The translations under genes were made by a program, and so were the position numbers. From an uncultured Lachnospiraceae bacterium (GTDB lineage: Bacteria > Bacillota > Clostridia > Lachnospirales > Lachnospiraceae), in assembly GCA_946631935.1 (NCBI GenBank), contig CAMPAP010000100.1, positions 1 to 20,247 on the forward strand: 20,247 nt of DNA, given 5' to 3'. Under the pieces are notes generated by a model. The model did not search any database. It saw only the letters and a list, made by a program, of their open reading frames with translations, and was not told the DNA's origin. Below, piece after piece: positions 1 through 8,939 of this stretch; position 1 is the stretch's first letter, and the number at the start of each line of letters is the position of its first letter.

Positions 1-1
1 A

Positions 2-253
2 GGACTAAAAGAATTTGCCGTTAAAAACCGGATCGGATTTGTTACATACAGTGCTGATGAGCTGAATAAGGTCAGAGGGACTTTTTCTTCATCCGAATTT
101 GTCAGATCAAAAACAGGCGTTGATAATGTATGTGAAAGAGCATCGGTAAAGGCTTGCGGACGAGGTGGAGAACTTGTTGTTTCAAAACAGTCATCAAATG
201 GTATCACTGTGGCTGTTTCCAAAAGAAAAGTAAGATTAAGTTTTGATGTGTGA
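2..253 (+). CDS. cbiG: Cobalamin biosynthesis protein CbiG, C-terminal part (5' end outside window)
   Basis: The frame is open from base 2 to a TGA at 251-253 and gives 83 residues; the start lies upstream of the window. The end matches the C-terminal domain of CbiG (cobalt-precorrin 5A hydrolase), with the typical run TGVDNVCERASVKACG followed by a basic strand ending FDV. CbiG opens the ring-A delta-lactone of cobalt-precorrin-5A and releases the two-carbon fragment as acetaldehyde in the anaerobic B12 route (family knowledge). It is six bases upstream of cbiH and in the same orientation, so the two are surely co-transcribed. The identification rests on one motif and on context, because most of the protein is missing. 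Confidence 0.85.
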   Translation, partial: GLKEFAVKNRIGFVTYSADELNKVRGTFSSSEFVRSKTGVDNVCERASVKACGRGGELVVSKQSSNGITVAVSKRKVRLSFDV

Positions 254-259
254 GGTTAT

Positions 260-997
260 ATGAAGATATTTGTTATCGGAATGGGACCGGGAAAAGAAGA
301 TGGCATGACCATAGAGGCTGCCCGTATTCTTGATGAATGTGATACCATCATCGGCTATACGGTTTATCTTGAACTGCTATCAGGACGTTATAAGGATAAA
401 GAACTTCTTTCTACTCCTATGACTAAGGAAGAAGAAAGATGCAGACTTTGTTTTGAAAAGGCTTCCGAGTGTAAAAGTGTTGCTCTTGTTTGCAGCGGTG
501 ATGCGGGAATCTACGGAATGGCCTCTCTTATGTACGAGATCGGTAAAGAATATCCTGATCATGATATAGAGATCATACCCGGTGTAAGTGCACTTTCAAG
601 CGGAGCTGCCATCCTGGGAGCACCCTTGAATAACGATTTTTGCGTAATAAGTCTCAGTAATTATCTTACTCCCTATGAAAAAACCGTTAAAAGACTTAAA
701 GCTGCGGCTGAAGGAGATTTTGCTATAGTTATGTACAATCCTTCCAGTCATAAGAGAAAGGACAGTCTTAAGAATGCATGTGAGGTTCTCCTTGAAGTGC
801 TAAGTCCCGATACATGCTGCGGATATGTAAAAAATATAGGAAGAGAAGGGTGCGCCGCAAAAGTCCTCACACTTGCTGAACTAAAAAGTGCCGAGGTTGA
901 TATGTTTACTACCGTATTTGTAGGAAATTCATCAACCATATTCTCCGGCGGAAAACTTCTGACTCCCAGGGGGTATAACGCGGAAAGAACCCGGTAG
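260..997 (+). CDS. cbiH: Cobalt-precorrin-3B C17-methyltransferase CbiH
   Basis: This 245-residue protein belongs to the tetrapyrrole (SAM-dependent, precorrin) methylase family and has the usual CbiH length. It shows the N-terminal GMGPGKED loop (residues 7-14), the IIGYTVY segment typical of the CbiH/CobJ branch, the SAM-binding SGDAGIYGMAS stretch near residue 80, and the PLNNDFCVISLSNYLTP block that is diagnostic for C17 methylases. The enzyme methylates C17 and drives ring contraction of cobalt-precorrin-3 to -4 in the anaerobic B12 pathway (family knowledge). ATG at 260 is preceded by GAGG (252-255), which overlaps the cbiG stop region. The next gene follows after 26 bases. Position between cbiG and cbiJ-E-T agrees with the function. 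Confidence 0.95.
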   Translation: MKIFVIGMGPGKEDGMTIEAARILDECDTIIGYTVYLELLSGRYKDKELLSTPMTKEEERCRLCFEKASECKSVALVCSGDAGIYGMASLMYEIGKEYPDHDIEIIPGVSALSSGAAILGAPLNNDFCVISLSNYLTPYEKTVKRLKAAAEGDFAIVMYNPSSHKRKDSLKNACEVLLEVLSPDTCCGYVKNIGREGCAAKVLTLAELKSAEVDMFTTVFVGNSSTIFSGGKLLTPRGYNAERTR

Positions 998-1023
998 TCT
1001 GTTTATATTTTGAGGCAAATATT

Positions 1024-3054
1024 TTGAACAAAATTCTTATTTTTGCAGGAACAAGTGAAGGAAGGGAGTTGTCGGAATTATTATCCGTATCTAAGATTCA
1101 CCACACTGTTTGCGTTGCAACCTCATACGGACAAGATCTGATAGAAGGATCACCATATTCGGAAGTTCTCGCCGGAAGAATGGAATCCGATGAGATGGCA
1201 CGCTTTTTTGATGAGCATGTTTTTTCTCTTATCATTGATGCAACTCATCCTTACGCATATGAAGTTACTGAAAATATAAAAAAAGCAATTGAAAACAGAA
1301 ATATTACTTATATCAGATTAAAAAGAGATGGACTTGGCAGTCCTGATGATGAAAATGTTTTTACATTTGATGATAATGAAGGATGCATTGAAGCATTAAA
1401 ATGCACTGAGGGTAATATCCTTCTTACAACCGGCAGCAAGGAACTTTCATTATATGCTTCAGAGCCTTCCATTAAAGACAGGCTCTTTGTCCGCATCATT
1501 CCCGGTGAAGAAAGCATCGGGATATGTAATGAACAGGGAATCAGCGGCAGGAATATCATTGCCATGCAGGGCCCTTTCAGCCTGAAAATGAATGAAGCCA
1601 TCATTGATCAGTTTTCCATAAAACACCTTGTTACAAAACAGAGTGGAAAGAGCGGCGGCTTTAATGAAAAATATGAGAGTGCGGTAAATAAAGGTATTAG
1701 TTTATATGTTATCGGTTGCAGGGAACATGAATCCGGTTTGTCTTTTGATGAAACGGTTCGGGAAATCGAAAAGACAGCGAAAGTTAATATAAATGGATCA
1801 TCTTTTGATATCAGCCTTATAGGAGCGGGAATGGGAGATGAGAGGTGCCTCACCTCTGAAGCTGCCCGGACTATAGATGCGGCAGATATCATCATCGGTG
1901 ACAATCGCCTTACATCCAAATATGAGAATTCATGCAGGGAAGTTCATAATTATTATCTTGCAAAAGATATCATTCCCCTTCTTTATGATATCCGGGATAA
2001 AAACAGATATAAGAAAAAGAAGATCGTTGCTTTGTTTTCCGGTGATGCATCTTTTTACAGCGGAGGTACTTCTTTATACAGAGAACTTATAAAAGAAAAA
2101 GAAACGGGAGATCTGAATATGGATATTAAGATCCTTCCCGGTATTTCATCCGTCAGTTATCTTGCGTCAAAACTTGGAGTTTCTTACAGTGATGCTTATA
2201 TCTGCAGCATGCACGGCAGGAGACTGACCGGTATATCATCCATTGTCAGGCACAATAATAAAGTATTCATCCTTCTTTCGGGAAAAGTAGACGTCAGAAA
2301 GCTTGGAGAAAAGATTGCATCAAAAGATTCGGGAAACATAAAAGTCTTTATTGGTTCAAATCTTTCCTCGACGGATGAAAAGATCTATACCCTCGCTCCC
2401 TCTGAGTGCTTATCTTTTGATGAAGAAGGTATTTTTACCTGTCTCATAATAAATGATCATCCTGACTCTTTAAGTATCACTCATGGTCTTAATGATGATG
2501 AGTTTATAAGGGAATCGGTTCCCATGACCAAGGAGGAGATCAGGGAAGTAAGCATAAGTAAACTTCATTTAAACAGTAACAGCATATTATTTGATATTGG
2601 AAGCGGCAGCGGATCCATCACTGTGGAATGTGCAAGGCTGTCAAAAGATCTTGCTGTATATGCCATAGAGTGTAAGGAAGATGCTTTTGAACTGACAAGG
2701 AAAAATGCGGAAAAGCATGATCTTGATAATATTGAATTTGTTTACGGGAAAGCTCCCGAAGCATTTGAAGGTCTTCCTTCACCGACTCATGCTTTTATCG
2801 GAGGAAGTGGCGGGAACATGACAGAGATTCTTGATTCTCTTTATGCCATGAATGATAGCATGAGAGTTGTGATCAATGCAGTAAGTATTGATACCATAAG
2901 TATGCTGGGGACACTTCCTGACAGATTTTCCATCACTGATTATGAACTGGTCCAGATCCAGGTATCCAAAACCTATGATGCGGCAGGACATTTAATGATG
3001 AAAGCTGCAAATCCCATATGGATATGTTCCTTTGATTTTTGCGGTAAAGAGTAA
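1024..3054 (+). CDS. cbiJET: Three-domain fusion CbiJ-CbiE-CbiT (precorrin-6A reductase / C5-methyltransferase / C15-methyltransferase-decarboxylase)
   Basis: The 676-residue protein holds three complete enzymes of consecutive B12 steps. Residues 1 to about 252 are a CbiJ/CobK reductase, with the nucleotide-binding GTSEGREL (9-16) and IDATHPYA (71-78). Residues about 261-485 are a CbiE C5-methylase, with GAGMGD (267-272), GDASFYSGG (340-348) and LPGISS (371-376). Residues about 497-676 are CbiT, a Rossmann SAM methylase with PMTKEEIR at its start, DIGSGSG (524-530) and FIGGSGGN (591-598). The fusion reduces the ring, methylates C5 and C15 and decarboxylates the C12 acetate (family knowledge). 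The TTG start at 1024 is chosen because GAGG lies at 1012-1015 with an 8-base spacer and the first residues already match CbiJ. CbiE-CbiT fusions are common (CobL), while the added CbiJ is rarer. Confidence 0.93.
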   Translation: MNKILIFAGTSEGRELSELLSVSKIHHTVCVATSYGQDLIEGSPYSEVLAGRMESDEMARFFDEHVFSLIIDATHPYAYEVTENIKKAIENRNITYIRLKRDGLGSPDDENVFTFDDNEGCIEALKCTEGNILLTTGSKELSLYASEPSIKDRLFVRIIPGEESIGICNEQGISGRNIIAMQGPFSLKMNEAIIDQFSIKHLVTKQSGKSGGFNEKYESAVNKGISLYVIGCREHESGLSFDETVREIEKTAKVNINGSSFDISLIGAGMGDERCLTSEAARTIDAADIIIGDNRLTSKYENSCREVHNYYLAKDIIPLLYDIRDKNRYKKKKIVALFSGDASFYSGGTSLYRELIKEKETGDLNMDIKILPGISSVSYLASKLGVSYSDAYICSMHGRRLTGISSIVRHNNKVFILLSGKVDVRKLGEKIASKDSGNIKVFIGSNLSSTDEKIYTLAPSECLSFDEEGIFTCLIINDHPDSLSITHGLNDDEFIRESVPMTKEEIREVSISKLHLNSNSILFDIGSGSGSITVECARLSKDLAVYAIECKEDAFELTRKNAEKHDLDNIEFVYGKAPEAFEGLPSPTHAFIGGSGGNMTEILDSLYAMNDSMRVVINAVSIDTISMLGTLPDRFSITDYELVQIQVSKTYDAAGHLMMKAANPIWICSFDFCGKE

Positions 3055-3071
3055 CAGTAAGGTAAATATAG

Positions 3072-4463
3072 GTGAACAGGATTTTTATTGCCGCACCTAA
3101 AAGCGGCAGCGGAAAAACAAGCATAACCATTGCACTTCTGGAAACACTTAAAAGACGTGGTGTTAAGTGTGTTTCTTTTAAATGCGGTCCGGACTATATT
3201 GATCCTTTGTTTCATCAAAAAGTTCTGGGCATCCCTTCTTATAATCTTGATACTTTTTTTACATCCGTAGATGTCACAAAGGATCTGTACCTTGATCATT
3301 GCCGTGGCTTTGATGCAGCTGTTACGGAAGGGGTTATGGGAATTTTTGACGGAGCCGGTGGAATGGGAGAGGAAGGATCTTCCTATGATCTTGCTTCCGT
3401 TACCGGTGATAATATCATCCTGGTGATCGAAGCCAAGGGGGCCTGCAGATCTTTGATTCCCCTTATATCCGGGTTTATTTCTTATGATCATAAAAAACTG
3501 ATAAAGGGAGTTATCCTCAACCGCTGTTCCAAAGGTGTATATGAAAAACTTGAACCGGAAATATTAAAACTTGGTATCAGACCGTTTGGCTTTTTGAGGG
3601 ATAATAAAGATCTGATCCTTCCTTCAAGACATCTTGGACTTACCCTTCCTTCTGAAATCGAGTGTATCCGTGAGGTTATAGATTCTCTTTGTCTGGAGTT
3701 TAATGAAAATGTAAAAGTGGATGAACTTCTTGAACTCACAAAAGATGATTCGATTGTTGAGAAAATATCTTCATCCGGATATTTAAATAATAAAAACCCA
3801 CAGGAAGATTCTGCAATTGAAAGCCCTTGTACAATAGCAGTAGCAAGGGACGATGCCTTCTGTTTTTTGTATGAAGACAATCTGAACCTGTTAAAAAGAT
3901 TCGGAGCAAAGATTATTTTCTTTTCCCCCATATCAGATGAAAAGATTCCCGGTGATGCGGATGCTTTGTATTTTCCCGGAGGCTATCCTGAATTGTTTTT
4001 GGAAAAACTCAGCATAAATACTTCAATGAAGTCGTCCATAAAAAAGGCTTACGACGATGGTATTCCTGTCTTTGCCGAATGCGGAGGCTTCATGTATCTT
4101 CATGATGCCATAACAGATGCTGAAGGAAGAAGATTTGAGACTGTCGGAATAGTTGATTCAGAATGTGAATATACAGGCAGATCTGTCAGATTCGGATACA
4201 TGTCCCTTTGCGAAAAGAGACCTTTTTTTCTCGGAGAAGGAGAGATTATAAAGGGACATGAATTTCATTACTGGGATACAAAATCGGTAAACGATTCATG
4301 CATTGCATCAAAACCGTTTACCGATAACAAGTACGACTGTGTAATTGTTAATGATCATTCCTGGATGGGATTTCCCCATCTGTATTTTCCCTCTAATCCC
4401 CACTTTGCAAAAAAGTTTGTGGAAATGGCAAAATCTTTCAGATCAGAAAAAATAAACCAATAA
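3072..4463 (+). CDS. cbiA: Cobyrinate a,c-diamide synthase CbiA
   Basis: This 463-residue protein has the normal length and domain order of CbiA. An N-terminal P-loop dethiobiotin-synthetase-like domain carries SGSGKTS (11-17) and KCGPDYIDP (37-45). A C-terminal class I glutamine amidotransferase domain has FPGGYPEL (301-308), the nucleophile Cys337 in FAECGGFMYL, and His436 in GFPHLYF. It amidates the a and c side chains of cobyrinate with glutamine and ATP (family knowledge). The start is GTG at 3072, preceded by TAAGGT (3058-3063); translation from there gives the expected N-terminus. It is the last gene of the cobalamin operon and ends just before the hairpin terminator. The distantly related CobB/CobQ enzymes are less likely, given the KCGPDYIDP and ECGGFMYL blocks. 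Confidence 0.95.
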   Translation: MNRIFIAAPKSGSGKTSITIALLETLKRRGVKCVSFKCGPDYIDPLFHQKVLGIPSYNLDTFFTSVDVTKDLYLDHCRGFDAAVTEGVMGIFDGAGGMGEEGSSYDLASVTGDNIILVIEAKGACRSLIPLISGFISYDHKKLIKGVILNRCSKGVYEKLEPEILKLGIRPFGFLRDNKDLILPSRHLGLTLPSEIECIREVIDSLCLEFNENVKVDELLELTKDDSIVEKISSSGYLNNKNPQEDSAIESPCTIAVARDDAFCFLYEDNLNLLKRFGAKIIFFSPISDEKIPGDADALYFPGGYPELFLEKLSINTSMKSSIKKAYDDGIPVFAECGGFMYLHDAITDAEGRRFETVGIVDSECEYTGRSVRFGYMSLCEKRPFFLGEGEIIKGHEFHYWDTKSVNDSCIASKPFTDNKYDCVIVNDHSWMGFPHLYFPSNPHFAKKFVEMAKSFRSEKINQ

Positions 4464-4504
4464 AAAAACCGGCGAAGCTTTTGCATCGCCGGTTTCGCTT
4501 TTTT
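4462..4504. terminator. Bidirectional Rho-independent terminator between convergent genes
   Basis: A perfect 10-base stem, AAACCGGCGA (4466-4475) with TCGCCGGTTT (4486-4495), closes a 10-base loop whose GC and GC can pair further. On the + strand it is followed by CGCTTTTTT (4496-4504). On the - strand the A-run 4462-4468 reads as a T-tract. It sits at the stop codons of cbiA (+) and the activase gene (-), so it can serve both transcripts. Confidence 0.9.
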
Positions 4505-7500
4505 ACATTTCCGATTCTTTGATTTTTCTCTTGGCAGCCTCCAGCATGAGCTTGATCCGGTTCAGCTGGTTTACTTCCGATGCGCCGGGGTCATAGTCGA
4601 TGGCAACGATATTGGAACCCGGATGAGCATGTCTTATGGCTTTTATGACACCTTTTCCTACAACGTGGTTTGGAAGGCATGCAAAGGGCTGACAGCAGAC
4701 AATGTTGGGTACACCGTCATTGATAAGTTCTATCATTTCACCTGTAAGGAACCATCCTTCACCGGTCTGGTTTCCGATGGATACGATGGGCTCCGCAAAT
4801 TTTGCGATCTCTTTTATGGGTGTGTGGGGCGTAAAATGCTTTGATGATCTGAAAGCATTTGTGCATCCGCCTCTTAAGGGGTGTTCAATTGCCCATATTC
4901 CGAGATTACACCATTTCTTTGCTTTCTGGCTCATTCCAAGTTCGTCAGCTTTGTAAACCTGATTGTAGAAGCAGTAGAGCATGAAGTCGAGAAGATCCGG
5001 ACTTACAGCCTCAGCACCTTCTGTTTCCAGAAGCTCCACAAGGTGATTGTTACCGGAGGGAGAGTATTTTACAAGGATCTCTCCGACGATACCAACTCTT
5101 GGCTTTACAAGTGTTTCATCGATGGGAACAGAATCGAACTCCCTTATCATATCTTTGCACATCCTGCGGAACCTGAAGAATGAAGGCTTTCCTTTTGTAG
5201 TGAGGAATTTCCGGCATTTCTCAAGCCATTTTGCATGTACTTTATCAACGGAACCCTTCTCAAGTTCGTAGGGGCGCATCCTGTAGACGCATCTCATGAA
5301 TATATCTCCGAAGGTTGCGCCAAGGGCAAGCCTGTAGAGCATATCCATATTGATCTTGAATCCCGGATTTACTTCAATACCTCCCAGATTAAGTGATATT
5401 ACGGGGATCTGTTCAAGCCCCGCTTTTTTAAGGGCTCTTCTTATGAAACCGATATAGTTCGTTGCCCTGCATCCGCCGCCTGTCTGGGTTATGATCAGAG
5501 CAGTCCTGTTTACATCATATTTTCCGGACTCTACGGCCTGCATGAGCTGACCTACAACAAGTAAAGAAGGATAGCATGCATCGTTATTGACGTATTTAAG
5601 TCCGATATCTATGGCGTGCTTGTCAGTATCATCAAGAACTACAAGGTCGTAGCCTGCGGATCTGAATGCGGGTTCAAGTACATCGAAGTGGATGGGAGAC
5701 ATCTGCGGACAGATGATGGTATAGTTTTTCCTCATCTCTTCGGTGAAGACAACCTTTTCAATGTTAGTGGGTCTTGTTACATGGGTCTTGCCCTGCTTTT
5801 CTCTTACCTTGATGGCTGAGATAAGGGATCTGATCCTGATCCTTGCAGCGCCAAGGTTATTGACCTCATCGATCTTAAGACATGTATAGATCTTGTCCGA
5901 ACCTGAGAGTATGTCATTTACCTGATCTGTGGTAACTGCATCAAGACCGCACCCGAAGGAAAAGAGCTGGATCAGGTCGAGATTATCGACTGTTCTTACA
6001 TAGGAAGCGGCGGCATAGAGCCTTGAATGGTACATCCACTGGTCCATAACGATAAGAGGTCTGTCGACACATCCTAAATGGGAAATGGAATCTTCTGACA
6101 AAACCGCAATGTCAAAGGAAGTGATAAGATCCGGGATTCCATGATTTATCTCGGGATCGATATGATAAGGCCGGCCTGCAAGGACTATACCGTGCTTTCC
6201 GGTTTTTTTCAGGTATTCAAGAGCCTTGTCGCCTTCTTTTCTTACATCATCCCTGGCCTTTGCAAGTTCGTCCCATGCCGCATCCACAGCTTTTTCAATC
6301 TCCGCGTAAGGGATCTCGTCGAACTCTTTGTTGAGAGCATAGTTAATGGTTTCCTTTGATGAGAAATTCATGAAAGGATTTCTGAAGCGTACCTTACCCG
6401 TTGTTATGGCTTCAACATTGTTTTTGATATTTTCCGAATAGGAAGTAACAATGGGGCAGTTGTAGTGATTGTTTGCATCCTTGAATTCTTCCCTTTCGTA
6501 AAAAAGAGCGGGATAGAAGATAAAGTCAGGATTCTGGCTTATCAGCCATTCAATGTGCCCGTGGGATATCTTGGCGGGATAGCACTCCGATTCCGAAGGA
6601 ATTGATTCTATGACCAGCTCGTATATCGCCCTTGTTGATGTGGGTGAAAGTATGACTCTGTATCCGAGCTTCGTAAAGAAAGTAAACCAGAAGGGATAAT
6701 CCTCATACATGTTTAAAACTCTGGGGATGCCGACAGTGCCTCTTGGGGCATCCGAAAGCTCTAAAGGAGTATAGTCAAATACTCTTTTTAATTTATATTC
6801 ATACAGATTGGGAACGCCGGTCTTGTTCTTGACTCCGCCTATACCTCTTTCGCATCTGTTTCCCGATACGAACTGTCTTCCGCCGGTGAAACGGTTGATG
6901 GTAAGTCTGCAGGCATTGGTACATCCCTTGCACTTTGTCATTGAGGTGGTGTATTCGAGGTTTATGATATCGTCGAGAGAAAGCATAGTTGTCTCATAGC
7001 CTTCTTCATATCTTTCCCTTGCGATGAGTGCGGCACCGAAGGCTCCCATGATGCCTGCGATATCAGGTCTTATTGCCTTGCAGCCTGCGATGGTTTCGAA
7101 GGCTTTAAGAACGGCATCATTATAGAATGTTCCGCCCTGGACAACGATATTTTTTCCAAGCTCAGAGGCATCCGAAACCTTTATGACCTTGAAAAGAGCG
7201 TTCTTTATTACGGAATAAGCAAGTCCTGCTGAGATATCTGCAACGCTTGCACCTTCCTTCTGGGCCTGCTTGACTTTTGAATTCATGAAGACGGTACATC
7301 TCGTTCCGAGGTCAATTGGGTGAGGTGCAAAAAGAGCTTCTTTTGCAAAATCCGTAACCTCATAATCAAGAGATTTTGCGAAGGTTTCTATAAATGAACC
7401 GCATCCTGAAGAACATGCTTCATTGAGCTGAACCGAATCCACGGTATTATTCTTGATCTTGATGCACTTCATATCCTGACCGCCGATGTCAAGGATACAG

Positions 7501-8780
7501 TCAACCTCGGGATCAAAGAAAGCGGCTGCGGTATAATGCGCAACGGTTTCAACTTCCCCGTCATCAAGAAGGAATGCGGATTTAAGAAGTGCTTCACCGT
7601 ATCCTGTGGAACATCCTCTTGCAATGCGGGCATTTTCGGGAAGAGAGTCCCTGATCTGGGTTATGGATCTTATGGCGGTCTTTAAGGGACTTCCGTCGTT
7701 TCCTGAATAGAATGAATAAACAAGCTTTCCGTCTTTGTCCACAAGGGCGATCTTCGTGGTTGTGGAACCTGCATCTATTCCAAGGAACAGTTCACCGGAA
7801 GCGCTTGAAAGATCACCTTTTTCAACACAGGTTTTGTCGTGACGATTCTTAAATTCATCATATTCTTCACGGGATGCAAAGAGAGGATCCATCCTTGCTA
7901 CTTCAAATTCCATCTTTATGGGAGAAGAGAGCTTTTCTGTCATCTCTTTGAGAGTGACGCTGTTTTTTCCCTCTGTGCAGAGTGCGGAGCCTATTGCTGC
8001 AAAAAGATGGGAATTATCGGTGTTCATTATATGTTCATCATCAAGTTTTAAAGTCCTGATGAAGGCTTTTTTAAGTTCCGGAAGGAAATGGAGAGGACCT
8101 CCTAAGAATGCAACATGTCCTCTTATGGGTTTTCCGCAGGCAAGTCCCGATATGGTCTGGTTTACAACAGCCTGGAAAATCGATGCTGCAAGATCTTCTT
8201 TTGTGGCACCCTCATTTATAAGGGGCTGGATGTCTGTTTTTGCAAATACACCGCATCTTGCGGCAATGGTGTAAAGGGATTTGTAATTAGCGGCATATTT
8301 ATTAAGACCGGATGCATCCGTCTGAAGGAGAGAGGCCATCTGGTCTATAAAAGATCCTGTTCCTCCTGCGCAGATTCCGTTCATTCTCTGCTCGGCATTA
8401 CCGCCTTCAAAATAGATTATCTTGGCATCCTCGCCGCCAAGCTCAATGGCAACATCGGTTCCTTTGCAAAGAACCCTCAGTGAAGTAGAGACAGCGATTA
8501 CCTCCTGGGTAAAAGGTACATCCAGGTGCTTTGCCAGGGTAAGACCGCCGGATCCGGTGATCATGGGATATATGGTAATATTACCCAGCTTTTTGTAAGC
8601 GTCTTCCAATAGACCGCTGAGAGTCTCCCTTATCCTTGCATAATGTCTCTTATAGTCTGAGAAAAGTATTTTGTTATCATCATCGATAAAAGCGACCTTA
8701 ACGGTGGTGGATCCGATATCGATACCGAGTCTGGCGCTTTTGAGTTCATTTTTGTTTTCTGAATATGTTTCCTGAGCCAT
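4503..8780 (-). CDS. Giant 2-hydroxyacyl-CoA dehydratase activase fusion (two BadF/BadG/BcrA/BcrD ATPase domains plus DUF2229 and dehydratase-like modules)
   Basis: The protein has 1425 residues from ATG at 8780. Two ASKHA ATPase domains begin with GIDIGSTTVK (19-28) and GIDAGSTTTK (334-343). Each keeps a cysteine pair 39 residues apart (Cys137/Cys176 and Cys456/Cys495), as in HgdC, where they bind a [4Fe-4S] cluster between two subunits. A Cys-rich link (CKGCTNAC, 617-624, and Cys643) leads into a DUF2229-like region and a C-terminal HgdB-like part with NDACYPSLL, TGGGCRATNY and CCQPFACLPN. Related activases use ATP to push one low-potential electron into an acyl-CoA dehydratase or reductase (family knowledge); the substrate of this long form is not known to me. 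A TTG at 8801 also opens the frame, but ATG at 8780 has GAGG five bases upstream. No separate dehydratase subunit or CoA-transferase gene lies nearby. Confidence 0.88.
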   Translation of the reverse strand: MAQETYSENKNELKSARLGIDIGSTTVKVAFIDDDNKILFSDYKRHYARIRETLSGLLEDAYKKLGNITIYPMITGSGGLTLAKHLDVPFTQEVIAVSTSLRVLCKGTDVAIELGGEDAKIIYFEGGNAEQRMNGICAGGTGSFIDQMASLLQTDASGLNKYAANYKSLYTIAARCGVFAKTDIQPLINEGATKEDLAASIFQAVVNQTISGLACGKPIRGHVAFLGGPLHFLPELKKAFIRTLKLDDEHIMNTDNSHLFAAIGSALCTEGKNSVTLKEMTEKLSSPIKMEFEVARMDPLFASREEYDEFKNRHDKTCVEKGDLSSASGELFLGIDAGSTTTKIALVDKDGKLVYSFYSGNDGSPLKTAIRSITQIRDSLPENARIARGCSTGYGEALLKSAFLLDDGEVETVAHYTAAAFFDPEVDCILDIGGQDMKCIKIKNNTVDSVQLNEACSSGCGSFIETFAKSLDYEVTDFAKEALFAPHPIDLGTRCTVFMNSKVKQAQKEGASVADISAGLAYSVIKNALFKVIKVSDASELGKNIVVQGGTFYNDAVLKAFETIAGCKAIRPDIAGIMGAFGAALIARERYEEGYETTMLSLDDIINLEYTTSMTKCKGCTNACRLTINRFTGGRQFVSGNRCERGIGGVKNKTGVPNLYEYKLKRVFDYTPLELSDAPRGTVGIPRVLNMYEDYPFWFTFFTKLGYRVILSPTSTRAIYELVIESIPSESECYPAKISHGHIEWLISQNPDFIFYPALFYEREEFKDANNHYNCPIVTSYSENIKNNVEAITTGKVRFRNPFMNFSSKETINYALNKEFDEIPYAEIEKAVDAAWDELAKARDDVRKEGDKALEYLKKTGKHGIVLAGRPYHIDPEINHGIPDLITSFDIAVLSEDSISHLGCVDRPLIVMDQWMYHSRLYAAASYVRTVDNLDLIQLFSFGCGLDAVTTDQVNDILSGSDKIYTCLKIDEVNNLGAARIRIRSLISAIKVREKQGKTHVTRPTNIEKVVFTEEMRKNYTIICPQMSPIHFDVLEPAFRSAGYDLVVLDDTDKHAIDIGLKYVNNDACYPSLLVVGQLMQAVESGKYDVNRTALIITQTGGGCRATNYIGFIRRALKKAGLEQIPVISLNLGGIEVNPGFKINMDMLYRLALGATFGDIFMRCVYRMRPYELEKGSVDKVHAKWLEKCRKFLTTKGKPSFFRFRRMCKDMIREFDSVPIDETLVKPRVGIVGEILVKYSPSGNNHLVELLETEGAEAVSPDLLDFMLYCFYNQVYKADELGMSQKAKKWCNLGIWAIEHPLRGGCTNAFRSSKHFTPHTPIKEIAKFAEPIVSIGNQTGEGWFLTGEMIELINDGVPNIVCCQPFACLPNHVVGKGVIKAIRHAHPGSNIVAIDYDPGASEVNQLNRIKLMLEAAKRKIKESEM

Positions 8781-8785
8781 AAATA

Positions 8786-8789
8786 CCTC
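8786..8789 (-). promoter_or_regulatory. Ribosome binding site deciding the start of the activase gene
   Basis: On the - strand GAGG lies five bases upstream of ATG 8780. The TTG at 8801, which would add seven residues, has no such site, so ATG 8780 is preferred. Confidence 0.75.
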
Positions 8790-8827
8790 AAAATCTGACA
8801 ACTGTAAATTAACGCATAGGCTTTAAT

Positions 8828-8856
8828 ATTATAGATTTTTACCCCCGTAAAAGCAA
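8828..8856 (-). promoter_or_regulatory. Sigma-A promoter of the activase gene
   Basis: On the - strand TTGCTT (8856-8851), a 17-base spacer and a perfect TATAAT (8833-8828) form a strong housekeeping promoter. Transcription would begin near 8821 and leave a leader of about 40 bases before ATG 8780. I see no riboswitch or clear operator in that leader. Confidence 0.8.
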
Positions 8857-8867
8857 CCTTATAATTC

Positions 8868-8897
8868 TTGTTAATATAAGCAAAAATATGGTAAAAT
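8868..8897 (+). promoter_or_regulatory. Extended -10 sigma-A promoter driving the rightward gene set
   Basis: TTGTTA (8868-8873) is followed after 18 bases by TAAAAT (8892-8897), preceded by TATGG, giving the extended -10 form TATGGTAAAAT. A start near 8904 would give a leader of about 35 bases. It faces away from the activase promoter; the two -35 elements are about 11 bases apart, so the polymerases may compete. Confidence 0.72.
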
Positions 8898-8939
8898 TTA
8901 ATAGAATATGCATACAAATGCTTTAAAGGAGTTACGGTT

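Noticed and set aside
2973..3491. A 172-codon open frame on the - strand across the cbiJET/cbiA junction
   Set aside because: Both + strand genes are certain here, and the antisense product resembles no family.
8781..8801. TTG start at 8801 for the activase, adding seven residues
   Set aside because: No ribosome binding site at the right distance; ATG 8780 has GAGG five bases upstream.
8781..8939. Cobalamin or other riboswitch in the divergent intergenic region
   Set aside because: The leaders of both genes are only about 35-40 bases and show no B12-box or other conserved element.
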